DNA from: an uncultured Clostridia bacterium
GTDB lineage: Bacteria; Bacillota; Clostridia; Oscillospirales; Oscillospiraceae
Assembly: GCA_945946745.1 (NCBI GenBank)
Contig: CAMEWZ010000024.1
Location: 1-14,838, forward strand
Reading direction: 5' to 3'
Length of the DNA: 14,838 nt
Under the pieces are notes generated by a model. The model saw only the letters and a list, made by a program, of their open reading frames with translations, was not told the DNA's origin and did not search any database. Each line of letters starts with the position of its first letter. The stretch's first letter is position 1. Made by a program: the position numbers and the translations under genes. Below, piece by piece: positions 1 to 7,041 of this stretch.

Positions 1-920
1 ATGTTGTAGGTGTTGAACATATCCCGCTCCGGGATGTTGCCCCACTTGGCGATGAGGTCGAAGATGGGCAGAACCTTGACCTTGGACTTGTCAATTTTCG
101 CGCACAGACCGTCGGGGATGGATCGGGGGATGTTTTCGTAGAAGCCGCCGCCGGTAATGTGGGAAATGCCCTTCACATCCACCTGCTCCAGCAGCGCCAG
201 CACAGGCTTGACGTAAATTTTGGTGGGCGTCAGAAGGGCCTGGGCAATGGTCTGGCCGCCCAGTTCCTCCCGGGGGATGTACAGCTCGGGGTTGTTGTTG
301 TCAATATCGAACACCTTCCGGCACAGGGAAAAGCCGTTGCTGTGAATGCCGGTGGAGGGCAGGGCGATGACCACATCCCCTGCCGCCATACGGGTGTTGT
401 CGATGATCTTCTTCTTGTCCACGATGCCCACGGCGAAGCCCGCCAGGTCGTAATCCTCCACAGGCATCATGCCAGGGTGCTCGGCAGTCTCGCCGCCGAT
501 CAGCGCCGCCCCGGACTGGACGCAGCCCTCGGCTACGCCGCCCACGATCTCCGCGATCTTTTCGGGGACGTTTTTTCCGCAGGCGATGTAGTCCAGGAAG
601 AACAGGGGCTTCGCGCCCACGCAGATGATATCGTTGACGCACATGGCCACGCAGTCGATGCCGATGGTGTCGTGCTTGTCCATGAGGATGGCCAGCTTCA
701 CCTTGGTGCCGCAGCCGTCGGTGCCGGAAACCAGCACCGGCTCCTCCATGCCCGCGATGGGCAGGCCAAAGCAGCCACCGAAGCCGCCCACATCGTCCAG
801 GCAGCCTTCATTCCGGGTGCGGGCAACGTGCTTTTTCATCAGCTCCACAGCCTTGTAGCCCGCGGTGATGTCCACACCCGCGGCGGCATAGCTGGCGGAG
901 AAGGAATTTTTGTGATCCAT
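1..920 (-). CDS. purM: PurM, phosphoribosylformylglycinamidine cyclo-ligase (AIR synthetase), C-terminus outside window
   Basis: Catalyses ATP-dependent ring closure of FGAM to AIR, the fifth step of de novo purine synthesis, in the cytosol. The 306 visible residues cover most of the family's roughly 340; the C-terminal end lies beyond base 1. Recognisable PurM/PurL-fold segments are SGTDGCGTK (about 65-73), the acidic ATP/Mg region around CVNDI (94-98), IGGETAEHPGM (141-151), HSNGFSL (193-199) and HITGGGFYENIP (254-265). The ATG at 918-920 follows AAAGGAG at a normal distance, which fixes the start. It is the last visible gene of the purE-C-F-M set, but a 266-bp gap holding a repeat element separates it from purF, so co-transcription has to cross that element. 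Assignment by family is very secure. Confidence 0.97.
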   Translation of the reverse strand, partial: MDHKNSFSASYAAAGVDITAGYKAVELMKKHVARTRNEGCLDDVGGFGGCFGLPIAGMEEPVLVSGTDGCGTKVKLAILMDKHDTIGIDCVAMCVNDIICVGAKPLFFLDYIACGKNVPEKIAEIVGGVAEGCVQSGAALIGGETAEHPGMMPVEDYDLAGFAVGIVDKKKIIDNTRMAAGDVVIALPSTGIHSNGFSLCRKVFDIDNNNPELYIPREELGGQTIAQALLTPTKIYVKPVLALLEQVDVKGISHITGGGFYENIPRSIPDGLCAKIDKSKVKVLPIFDLIAKWGNIPERDMFNTYN

Positions 921-950
921 AGATATAAGCTCCTTTTCAGCGCGATTATT

Positions 951-1088
951 TGTAGGGCGGAGTCATGACTCCGCCGATCAGGTGGTTCATTCCGCGCGGC
1001 TGCGGGAAAGGGGACGCTGCCGATCCGCATGATTGCAGCCTGGTTCAAAATGGGAAGCGGGTCGGCGGGGTCATGACCCCGCCCTACG
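951..1088. repeat. MITE-like element with 26-bp palindromic inverted ends
   Basis: The two ends (951-976 and 1063-1088) are inverted copies matching at 23 of 26 positions by my count. Each end is itself a near-palindrome centred on GTCATGAC, with GGCGGAG/CTCCGCC or GCGGGG/CCCCGC arms. The ends start with TGTAGGGCGG and finish with CCGCCCTACG. The 86-bp interior has no credible ORF. It fills most of the purF-purM gap. The structure resembles small non-autonomous palindromic repeats common between genes in Clostridia; no target duplication was seen and its mobilising enzyme is unknown. Confidence 0.75.
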
Positions 1089-1168
1089 CACACGATCTTT
1101 TGAAGGGTATCGAACCGAGCGGTACCCAGGAGTGTAACGAATATTGCCCAGCCGAGCACGCATGATCA

Positions 1169-1183
1169 GCGGCCAATGGCCGC
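1169..1183 (-). other. GC-rich palindrome just after purF stop
   Basis: GCGGCCAATGGCCGC is a perfect odd-centred palindrome lying 3 bp beyond the purF stop codon. It could form a compact RNA hairpin at the 3' end of purF. No T-tract follows on the minus strand, so it is not a standard intrinsic terminator; a role in 3'-end protection or partial termination before purM is only inference. Confidence 0.35.
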
Positions 1184-1186
1184 CGC

Positions 1187-2608
1187 TCACTCTTCGCCCG
1201 TCCAGCAGTAGGTGCAAACCTTGTCCCGATCCAGGCCGATGGCCTCCAGCAGGCCGTCCAGGGTCTGGTAGCCCAGGGAGTCAAAGCCCATTTCCTGGCA
1301 GATGGCTTCCAGCATGGACTTGCCCCGGGGGGTGGTGCCGTCGGCGTACTCACTCAGATGCTGCTGGCCCACGTTGCCCTCCAGGTTCTGGATGGTCTTG
1401 CGGGTGAGCAGCTCCATTTCGGACTTGCTGCTGGAGAAGTTCAAATACTTGCAGCCATACATGATGGGCGGGCAGGCGGAGCGCATATGCACTTCCTTGG
1501 CGCCGGACTTGTACAGGAAATCCACCGTCTCCCGCAGCTGGGTGCCCCGGACGATGGAGTCGTCCACCAGCAGCAGCTTTTTACCCTCGATCAGCTCCGG
1601 CACAGGGATCTGCTTCATTTCCGCCACCAGGTTCCGAACCTCCTGGTTGGAGGGCATGAAGGAGCGGGCCCAGGTGGGGGTGTACTTGACAAAGGGCCGG
1701 GCGAAGGGCTTATGGGAATAATTGGAATAGCCAATGCCATGGGGCAGACCAGAATCCGGAACACCCGCCACATAGTCCACATCCGGCATGGTTCCGTTCT
1801 TTTCCTCTTCCCGGGCCATGATCTCACCATTGCGGTTACGCATGACCTCCACATTGACCCCTTCATAGTTGGAGTTGGGATAGCCGTAGTAGCTCCACAG
1901 GAAGGCGCAGATTTTCATCTTGTCTCCGGGGGCGGAGAGTTGGGTATGGCCGTCGGCGGTGACCCGGACGATCTCGCCGGGGCCTAAGTTGTAGCAAGGC
2001 TGATACCCCAGCTTCTGGCAGGCAAAGGATTCCATGGCGGCGCAGCAGCCCTTCTCCCCCTGGGCAATGACGATGGGCAGGCGGCCCATCTTGTCCCGGG
2101 CGGCGATCAAGCCGTCCTTGTCCAGGATCATAATGGTGCAGGAGCCTTCGATCACCGCCTGGGCATAGCGGATGCCGTCCACCAGATTGTCGCACCGGTT
2201 GATGAGGGCAGCGGTCAGCTCCGTGGAATTGACCTTGCCGGAGGACATAGCCATGAACTGGTAGCCCGGGCCGGAGAAGGTCTTTTCCACCAGCTCCTCC
2301 GCGTTGTTGATGATACCCACCGTGGCAATGGCAAACATTCCCAAATGGCTGCGAACCAGCAGGGGTTGGGGGTCGGTATCGGAGATGCAGCCCAAGCCCA
2401 TGTTGCCGTCCATTTTTTCCAGATCCGCTTCAAATTTGGTACGGAAGGGAGTGTTCTCAATGTTGTGGATCTGACGCTGAAAGCCCTTTTCGGCATCATA
2501 GAAGGTCAGACCGCCCCGCTTGGTGCCCAAATGGGAATGATAGTCCGTGCCAAAGAAAACGTCGTACTTGCAGTTTTTACGGGACACCGCCCCGAAGAAA
2601 CCACCCAT
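1187..2608 (-). CDS. purF: PurF-type amidophosphoribosyltransferase lacking the N-terminal catalytic cysteine
   Basis: PurF makes 5-phosphoribosylamine from PRPP and ammonia taken from glutamine, the committed step of purine synthesis. The 473 residues show an Ntn class-II amidotransferase region (SHLGTKRGG, 25-33) and a phosphoribosyltransferase domain with PRPP loop LLVDDSIVRGT (346-356). C234, C386, C465 and C468 (CTYC near the C-terminus) sit where the four Fe-S ligand cysteines of the Bacillus-type enzyme lie. The protein starts MGGFFGAV: the position that should become the mature N-terminal Cys nucleophile is Gly. The ATG follows AAAGGAGG at ideal spacing and no in-frame alternative supplies a Cys, so the absence is real in this sequence. 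It may use free ammonia or a separate glutaminase. It lies 22 bp after purC. Confidence 0.93.
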   Translation of the reverse strand: MGGFFGAVSRKNCKYDVFFGTDYHSHLGTKRGGLTFYDAEKGFQRQIHNIENTPFRTKFEADLEKMDGNMGLGCISDTDPQPLLVRSHLGMFAIATVGIINNAEELVEKTFSGPGYQFMAMSSGKVNSTELTAALINRCDNLVDGIRYAQAVIEGSCTIMILDKDGLIAARDKMGRLPIVIAQGEKGCCAAMESFACQKLGYQPCYNLGPGEIVRVTADGHTQLSAPGDKMKICAFLWSYYGYPNSNYEGVNVEVMRNRNGEIMAREEEKNGTMPDVDYVAGVPDSGLPHGIGYSNYSHKPFARPFVKYTPTWARSFMPSNQEVRNLVAEMKQIPVPELIEGKKLLLVDDSIVRGTQLRETVDFLYKSGAKEVHMRSACPPIMYGCKYLNFSSSKSEMELLTRKTIQNLEGNVGQQHLSEYADGTTPRGKSMLEAICQEMGFDSLGYQTLDGLLEAIGLDRDKVCTYCWTGEE

Positions 2609-2630
2609 AAATGCAACCTCCTTTGAAAGC

Positions 2631-3320
2631 TTACGCGAAGAACAGCTGATTCAGCGTCATGGGGTCGATATACTTGCCGTCCTTGTAGACCCGCATGTTT
2701 CCGGACGCGATTTCGTCGATCAGCATGACCTCGCCCTGGGCATTGTAGCCAAACTCGAATTTGATGTCGTACAGATCCAGGCCCTTTTCCTTCAGGTCAT
2801 CGGCCACGATCTTGGTGATGGCCTGGGTCTGGGCCTTCAGAGAATCGTACTGCTCCGCAGTCATAACTCCCAGGGTCACCAGGCCGTCCTTCGTAACCAA
2901 GGGGTCGCCCAAAGCATCATTTTTAAAGGTCGTCTCCACATAGGCAGGCAGATCCTGGCCCTCGGTGCAGTACTGGCAGTAGCGGCGGTAGAAGGAGCCC
3001 ACCGCCTTATAGCGGCAGATGACCTCCAGGCCCTTGCCGAACACCTTCGCGGGCAGCACCTCCATGGTGGTGTCGTCCAAATTGGCGGAAACATAGTGGG
3101 TGCGGATCCCGGCGGCGTTGATTTTCTCGAAGAAGTAGATGCTCATCCGCAGGTTGACATCGCCCACCCCCGCAATGGTCAAGCCCACGCTGTTCTCACC
3201 GGGGTCAAACACGCCGTCCTTTCCGGTGCAGTCGTCCTTGAACTTCAGCAGGCAGTTGCCGTTGGGCAGTGCATAAACGTTTTTGGTTTTTCCGGTGTAC
3301 AGCAGCTTCAGGTTTTCCAT
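2631..3320 (-). CDS. purC: PurC, SAICAR synthetase
   Basis: Phosphoribosylaminoimidazole-succinocarboxamide synthase joins CAIR and aspartate using ATP in the cytosol. At 229 residues it is close to the usual bacterial length of about 235. Visible family segments are the N-terminal nucleotide-binding strand LLYTGKTKNVYAL (6-18), the substrate-binding region EVICRYKAVGSFYRR (about 99-113), and the C-terminal DIKFEFG and LIDEIASGNMRV, which replace the more common DxKLEFG and DEISPD signatures, so this is a somewhat divergent lineage form. The ATG is preceded by TTTGGAGGT at 8-9 bp. It sits between purE (75-bp gap) and purF (22-bp gap) on the same strand, consistent with one transcript. Confidence 0.96.
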   Translation of the reverse strand: MENLKLLYTGKTKNVYALPNGNCLLKFKDDCTGKDGVFDPGENSVGLTIAGVGDVNLRMSIYFFEKINAAGIRTHYVSANLDDTTMEVLPAKVFGKGLEVICRYKAVGSFYRRYCQYCTEGQDLPAYVETTFKNDALGDPLVTKDGLVTLGVMTAEQYDSLKAQTQAITKIVADDLKEKGLDLYDIKFEFGYNAQGEVMLIDEIASGNMRVYKDGKYIDPMTLNQLFFA

Positions 3321-3395
3321 TCTAATTTACCTCCAAATCATAGTTGCCAAATTGATACGCATCAGAAGCACAGGGTGACCAAGCCCCATGCCGGT

Positions 3396-3896
3396 TTACT
3401 GATCCTTGTTCAGCTCCGCCGCCAGGGCGGCGTCCTTTTCCAGTACCTTCCGGGCATCGGCCTGGCGCTTCTCGTCCAGGCGGGCAGCCAGAGCGCTGTC
3501 CTCCACCGCCAGGATCTGAGCAGACAGCAAAGCGGCATTCACGCCTCCGTTGATGGCAACGGTAGCCACAGGGATACCGGAGGGCATCATCACAGTGGAA
3601 AGAAGGGCGTCAATGCCGTCGAGACAGGTGGACTTGCAGGGAATGCCGATTACTGGCAGGGTGGTGTTGGCAGCAATGGCGCCAGCCAGGTGCGCCGCCA
3701 TACCGGCTGCGGCGATGAGCACGCCAAAGCCGTTTTCCCGCGCGCCGCGGGCAAAATCCCGTGCTTCGTCCGGGGTGCGGTGGGCGGAATAGATGTGACA
3801 TTCATAGGGAATTTCCAGGGATGCCAGGGTGTCCATGGTCTTGCGCAGGATCGGCAGATCGCTGTCGCTGCCCATGATGATACCAACTTTTTTCAC
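3396..3896 (-). CDS. purE: PurE, N5-CAIR mutase (class I), GTG start
   Basis: Moves the carboxylate of N5-CAIR to give CAIR in the purine pathway. The 166 residues show the class I signatures: GSDSDLP (9-15, phosphate binding), SAHRTPD (37-43, catalytic His39) and GMAAHLAG (65-72, with His69), followed by PVIGIP (81-86). The start is GTG at 3894-3896, chosen because GAAGGAGGT precedes it at good spacing and the next Met is within the nucleotide-binding strand. It is the first gene of the operon, directly downstream of the riboswitch-terminator leader. No purK is visible in the window, so the source of N5-CAIR cannot be seen here. Identification is secure. Confidence 0.96.
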   Translation of the reverse strand: MKKVGIIMGSDSDLPILRKTMDTLASLEIPYECHIYSAHRTPDEARDFARGARENGFGVLIAAAGMAAHLAGAIAANTTLPVIGIPCKSTCLDGIDALLSTVMMPSGIPVATVAINGGVNAALLSAQILAVEDSALAARLDEKRQADARKVLEKDAALAAELNKDQ

Positions 3897-3920
3897 GATG
3901 TTACCTCCTTCATGGCAAAC

Positions 3921-3960
3921 AAAAAGGGCGCACTTCCCCCTAAAAGCGGAAAGTGTGCCC
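3921..3960 (-). terminator. Intrinsic terminator of the ZTP riboswitch
   Basis: On the minus strand a stem pairs GGGCACACTTTCC with GGGAAGTGCGCCC around a short loop and is followed by TTTTT. Its 5' arm begins with the GGGC that is also the 3' edge of the aptamer core, so terminator and ligand-bound aptamer compete. This is the expected expression platform for ligand-induced readthrough into purE. Confidence 0.88.
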
Positions 3961-4026
3961 AGACGGTCGGCGAAAAATATGCCCTTACTCCATGTGGTGC
4001 TCCACGAATCCGTCAGTCATAAGGGT
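3956..4026 (-). promoter_or_regulatory. ZTP (pfl-motif) riboswitch controlling the pur operon
   Basis: Read on the minus strand, the leader has a closing helix CCCTTA (4025-4020) with TAAGGG (3987-3982), the conserved TGACTGACGG, an inner hairpin GTGG-AGCA-CCAC, and a 3' domain GCCGACCGTCTGGGCA. GACGG (4014-4010) can pair perfectly with CCGTC (3966-3962), the pseudoknot diagnostic of the class. ZTP riboswitches sense ZTP/ZMP, which accumulate when 10-formyl-THF is short, and commonly control pur and folate genes. The overlapping terminator implies that ZTP switches purE-C-F-M on. Confidence 0.9.
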
Positions 4027-4045
4027 TTGCGAATATTACAGGCTT

Positions 4046-4074
4046 ATTATACCATCCGGAAGGAATACCGTCAA
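4046..4074 (-). promoter_or_regulatory. Sigma-A promoter of the purine operon
   Basis: TTGACG (4069-4074), a 17-bp spacer, and a perfect TATAAT (4046-4051). The predicted start near 4039 lies about a dozen bases before the ZTP aptamer's closing helix, as expected for a riboswitch leader. Confidence 0.88.
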
Positions 4075-4077
4075 TTC

Positions 4078-4104
4078 GCAGAAAGACAATTTCTGCTCTT
4101 TTTT
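4078..4104 (+). terminator. Possible plus-strand terminator hairpin between glycosyltransferase and pur promoter
   Basis: GCAGAAA (4078-4084) and TTTCTGC (4090-4096) form a perfect 7-bp stem with a 5-base loop, followed on the plus strand by TCTTTTTT. No plus-strand gene ends here, so it would stop antisense transcription through purE or act weakly in the minus direction after the glycosyltransferase. The stem is short and AT-rich. Confidence 0.4.
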
Positions 4105-4137
4105 GCGGGGGAAAGCATGTATATCTTGCCAAGGGCA

Positions 4138-5334
4138 TTACCCATTGCCCGCTGCCGTCCCAGCGGCACAGCAGCGCTCGATCTTGTCCGCCGCCCCCGC
4201 CACGCCGGAACAGGCACGGAAGCCCGCCGCGATGGTTCGGGCGTTTTCCCCATAGGTGGGCGTGTTCAGAACCGTCTCCACCGCTGCCCGGATGGCCTCC
4301 GGGGTGGTTTGCTTCAGCCGCAGTCCCGCGCCCAGCTGCTCCACCCGGGCCGCCACGCCGCCCTGCTCCGTGGTCTTGGGCAGCATCACCAGGGGTACGC
4401 CGAAGTACAACCCTTCACTGGCGCTGTTCATGCCGCAGTGGGTCAGAAATACGTCCGCCTGTTCCAGCACGCCGATCTGGTCTACTGTGGGATAGACCTC
4501 CACATGTTCCGGCAGTTCCCCAATGGCGGTAAGGGCCACTTGATTGCCAACAGAAAGAATCACTTGATAGGGAGAATCCTTCAGTGCGGCAATGCAGCTG
4601 CGATACAATGGCAGCATATCGTTGTTCACCGTCCCCATGGAGATGTACACCAGCTTCTCCCGCTTCTTTTCCACCGGGCAGGCCACCGGTCGGATGGAGG
4701 GGCCGACGAAGGCGTACTTATCCGAAAAGGTCTCCGAACAGGGCTGGAACTGGGGCGAGGTATACACAATGGTATCGGTATTGTCATCGCTGGCGAGGAT
4801 GTCCAGGATATTTTTCACCGGGTAGCCACGCTCCTGGAGCCGTTTGATCTGGCGGCTGACCTTTCCCATGGAAACGAGCATGGAAAACAGTTCCTTGCCG
4901 CTGTGCTTCATGATTTTCGCGGACGCCCGGTTGAAAGCGAAGGTGGTGGTGGAGCAGACAAAGGGGATACCCAGCTTCCGGGCCACCGCTTTTCCCCACA
5001 CCGCCATGGAATCCGCCACGATGCAGTCCGGCCGCAGCCGCGCCATTTCCCCGCAGACCAGCTCGTCCAAAGCCAGGGTGGTATCCACCAGCACCCGGGT
5101 GGACAGGGCCAGATCGAAGCCGATCCGGGTGCCCTCCTCCGGCGTCAGATGCTGCTCCGCGTCAAAATCATCGCAGGCCACAAACCTGGCTCCCGCCGCC
5201 TCGATCTGCTGCTGGAAGGGGCGGTAGGAATAATAAACCACCTCATGGCCCCGGCGGGTCAGCTCCCGCACCACACCCAGGGTGGGGTTGGTGTGGCCAT
5301 GGGCCGGGATGCAGAAAAACGCGATCCGGGACAT
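4138..5334 (-). CDS. MGT/UGT-family glycosyltransferase (GT1, GT-B fold)
   Basis: Probable cytosolic transferase moving a sugar from an activated nucleotide sugar to a small lipophilic acceptor, as in macrolide and natural-product glycosyltransferases. The 398 residues match the family length. The N-terminal acceptor domain begins ISRIAFFCIP-like and carries AHGHTNP (11-17) with the catalytic His; the C-terminal donor domain has YISMGT (230-235) and the UGT signature region THCGMNSASEG (298-308) ending GVPLVMLP-TTEQ (312-324). The start at 5332-5334 is taken because GGGGAGGT precedes it and it begins directly at the first Rossmann strand; a longer reading adds 30 unlikely residues. It begins 1 bp after the AbrB-like gene's stop, so the two are translationally linked. 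Acceptor and donor cannot be told from sequence. Confidence 0.9.
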   Translation of the reverse strand: MSRIAFFCIPAHGHTNPTLGVVRELTRRGHEVVYYSYRPFQQQIEAAGARFVACDDFDAEQHLTPEEGTRIGFDLALSTRVLVDTTLALDELVCGEMARLRPDCIVADSMAVWGKAVARKLGIPFVCSTTTFAFNRASAKIMKHSGKELFSMLVSMGKVSRQIKRLQERGYPVKNILDILASDDNTDTIVYTSPQFQPCSETFSDKYAFVGPSIRPVACPVEKKREKLVYISMGTVNNDMLPLYRSCIAALKDSPYQVILSVGNQVALTAIGELPEHVEVYPTVDQIGVLEQADVFLTHCGMNSASEGLYFGVPLVMLPKTTEQGGVAARVEQLGAGLRLKQTTPEAIRAAVETVLNTPTYGENARTIAAGFRACSGVAGAADKIERCCAAGTAAGNG

Positions 5335-5335
5335 A

Positions 5336-5551
5336 TTACAGCACCTCCCCCGCCTGGTCAAAAATGGAGGCAAAGTATTTTTCACTGTCGGCTCTGGTGG
5401 GGATGGCAATGCCCTTTTCCTCATCCGCCAGCACCAGAATGGTCTGTCCCGGCTGGAAACCGAACAGCTCCCTGGCCTCCTTGGGAATCACAAACTGTCC
5501 CTTCTCCCCGATCTTCACCATCCAGGCATGTTTGCCCTTGGGAAATTCCAT
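5336..5551 (-). CDS. AbrB/MazE/SpoVT-family DNA-binding regulator
   Basis: A 71-residue protein whose residues about 11-50 form a swapped-hairpin AbrB-type domain: VKIGEKGQFVIPKEARELFG then PGQTILVLADEEKGIAI. Such proteins bind DNA as dimers or tetramers. The C-terminal 20 residues contain no recognised domain. The ATG follows AAGGAGATGG at a suitable distance. It is the first gene of a two-gene unit with the glycosyltransferase. A 29-bp inverted repeat overlaps its -10 box, so autoregulation is likely by analogy but not shown. It could instead be a MazE-like antitoxin, but the next gene is a glycosyltransferase, not a toxin. Confidence 0.88.
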   Translation of the reverse strand: MEFPKGKHAWMVKIGEKGQFVIPKEARELFGFQPGQTILVLADEEKGIAIPTRADSEKYFASIFDQAGEVL

Positions 5552-5567
5552 AAAACCATCTCCTTAT

Positions 5568-5596
5568 AAGTATGATTGTTCATACCTATCATACTT
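5568..5596. promoter_or_regulatory. Operator-like inverted repeat at the AbrB-like gene promoter
   Basis: AAGTATGAT (5568-5576) and ATCATACTT (5588-5596) are a perfect 9+9 bp inverted repeat with an 11-bp centre. One arm contains the -10 hexamer and the other covers the probable start point and early leader, the standard place for a repressor site. Binding protein unknown; autoregulation by the adjacent gene is inferred. It may also affect the divergent peptidase gene. Confidence 0.65.
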
Positions 5597-5616
5597 CATC
5601 GCTTTCCCATTGTCAA
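5588..5616 (-). promoter_or_regulatory. Sigma-A promoter of the AbrB-like/glycosyltransferase unit
   Basis: On the minus strand TTGACA (5611-5616), a 17-bp spacer and TATGAT (5588-5593). Near-consensus, 37 bp upstream of the ATG at its nearest edge. Confidence 0.85.
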
Positions 5617-5660
5617 CACCAAATCCGCTTCCCGGGCATATCCTATCGGGAGGTGATATT

Positions 5661-6626
5661 TTGGCTATTGTGCAAACCGATGTTCCCATGACTGCCGCGC
5701 TGTGCCAGCAGACCATTCGGGCGCTGGCCGCGGCCTATCCCTTCTTCCGTGTGGAGCTGCTGACCACCACCGCCTATGGCCGTCCGGTGCTGGCGCTGGT
5801 CATCGGCGAGGGGGAGCGAAAGGTGCTCTATACCGCCGCTCACCACGCCAACGAATGGATCACCACACCCGTGCTGCTGAAATTCGCGGAGGAGCTGGCC
5901 CAGGCGGTGCAGTCCGGCGGCAGGCTCTACGGGGTCAAAGCCCAGAATATTGTCAAAACCGCCACCATCCATCTCGTACCCATGGTGGATCCGGATGGGG
6001 TAGACCTGGTCACCGGGGCCATCGAAACCGGAACCCTGGAATATGAAGCCGCCCGGCGAATTGGAGACAATTACCCCGACATTCCCTTCCCCGATGGCTG
6101 GAAAGCGAATCTTTTGGGGGTAGACCTGAATCTGCAATATCCTGCGGGATGGCTAAAGGCCCGGGAAATCAAATTCGGCCAGGGCTTCACCCGCCCCGCC
6201 CCCCGGGACTATGTGGGTCGGGCGCCGCTGACTCAGCGGGAAACCATTGCTCTGGCCCAGTACACCGAAGCTGTGGATCCAGACCTGGTGCTGGCCTACC
6301 ATACCCAGGGCAAGCAGATCTTCTGGCAGTTCCAGGACTACCAGATTCCCGGTGCCCAGGCGCTGGGAGAAGAATTCGCCCGGGTCAGCGGCTATACTTT
6401 GGAGGACGTACCCTACGAGTCCAGCTTTGCCGGGTACAAGGACTGGTTCATCCAGACCTTCCGCCGGCCTGGCTATACCATCGAGGCGGGACAGGGCCGC
6501 AATCCCCTGCCCATCGGGCAATTCGACGAAATCTACCGGGACAATCTGGGCATCCTGGTCACCGCCGCCACAGGACTGCCCGGCGGCACTACCGGCGGCA
6601 ACGAACGGACACCGCCTACCCTGTAA
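5661..6626 (+). CDS. M14-family metallopeptidase, gamma-D-glutamyl-diamino acid endopeptidase I-like
   Basis: Probable zinc peptidase that cleaves gamma-D-Glu-diamino acid bonds of peptidoglycan peptides. The 321 residues show the zinc pair in HANE (H62, E65), GVDLNLQYPAGW (153-164) where classical carboxypeptidases have DxNRNF, the third zinc ligand in AYHTQG (H214) and the catalytic Glu in YTIEAGQG (E275). The segment AREIKFGQGFTRPAPRDYVG (167-186) is typical of the endopeptidase I branch, from memory. No signal peptide or LysM domain is present, so it is probably cytoplasmic and would recycle muropeptides. The start is TTG at 5661, chosen for the nearly perfect GGAGGTGAT just upstream; an upstream ATG in the same frame would run back through the AbrB gene. 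It diverges from the AbrB unit across a 109-bp gap. Confidence 0.88.
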   Translation: MAIVQTDVPMTAALCQQTIRALAAAYPFFRVELLTTTAYGRPVLALVIGEGERKVLYTAAHHANEWITTPVLLKFAEELAQAVQSGGRLYGVKAQNIVKTATIHLVPMVDPDGVDLVTGAIETGTLEYEAARRIGDNYPDIPFPDGWKANLLGVDLNLQYPAGWLKAREIKFGQGFTRPAPRDYVGRAPLTQRETIALAQYTEAVDPDLVLAYHTQGKQIFWQFQDYQIPGAQALGEEFARVSGYTLEDVPYESSFAGYKDWFIQTFRRPGYTIEAGQGRNPLPIGQFDEIYRDNLGILVTAATGLPGGTTGGNERTPPTL

Positions 6627-6637
6627 TCCAAAGCGAA

Positions 6638-6823
6638 ACCATCTCACCAAAGGGAACGCCTGGGGTGCATTTCCCGTATCCTTTCTGGCGTTACACGCTG
6701 GAAACTCCGGATGCGGTATTTGTCTGCATCAACCAAGGGCAGGCGTATGCGCCGCAGGAAATCGCAGACCGCTCCATCTGCCTGGATGCGGATATTGGAC
6801 TTGTTCTATCCAGTCTGGCGTAG
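6638..6823 (+). pseudogene. Possible gene remnant downstream of the peptidase (unrecognised)
   Basis: The stretch after the peptidase stop is open in one frame and reads protein-like (GTPGVHFPYPFWRYTLETPD, later APQEIADRSICLDADIG) until a TAG at 6821-6823. It has no ribosome binding site or start codon of its own and I do not recognise the family. It may be a relic of a deleted gene, or chance. The remaining part of 6824-6995 holds only the hairpin at 6922-6958. Confidence 0.2.
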
Positions 6824-6921
6824 GCTTTATCAGATACGTCTCATGATATCTTCCTGTCAAAATCTTCCATTCTCGGGAATGAAGGTTTTCGATGGAATAT
6901 CCGTATCATAGAATACACAAT

Positions 6922-6958
6922 GCAATTCCCGGAACTTCCATGCGGTTCTGGGAATTGC
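6922..6958. other. 14-bp hairpin between peptidase and kinase fusion gene
   Basis: GCAATTCCCGGAAC (6922-6935) pairs with GTTCTGGGAATTGC (6945-6958) with one G-U wobble and a 9-base loop. Only a TTT follows on the plus strand, so it is a weak candidate terminator for the upstream peptidase gene, 296 bp from its stop. Confidence 0.45.
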
Positions 6959-6995
6959 GCGTTTCGAAAGCAGAATGACAGCGCCCGTAAACAAG

Positions 6996-7024
6996 TTGAA
7001 AAACATCCGCTTTCGTGCTAAGAT
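6996..7024 (+). promoter_or_regulatory. Probable sigma-A promoter of the protease-kinase fusion operon
   Basis: TTGAAA (6996-7001), 17-bp spacer, TAAGAT (7019-7024), giving a start near 7031 and a leader of about 119 nt before the ATG at 7150. Both hexamers deviate slightly from consensus. Confidence 0.6.
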
Positions 7025-7041
7025 AATATAAACGCTTCATC

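Noticed and set aside
159..968. Long plus-strand open frame of 269 codons
   Set aside because: Antisense to purM, with low-complexity His/Asp/Val-rich translation typical of the complement of a GC-rich gene.
2547..4022. Plus-strand open frame of 491 codons
   Set aside because: Runs antisense through purC, purE and the riboswitch, all strongly supported on the minus strand.
3921..4074. Guanine/adenine riboswitch in the pur leader
   Set aside because: The purine-aptamer core is absent; the conserved bases and pseudoknot fit the ZTP class instead.
3829..5553. Plus-strand open frame of 574 codons
   Set aside because: Antisense to the glycosyltransferase and AbrB-like genes, no ribosome binding site, not protein-like.
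5364..5660. Longer N-terminus for the M14 peptidase
   Set aside because: Would overlap the AbrB-like gene and its promoter; TTG at 5661 has an almost perfect ribosome binding site and begins the domain.
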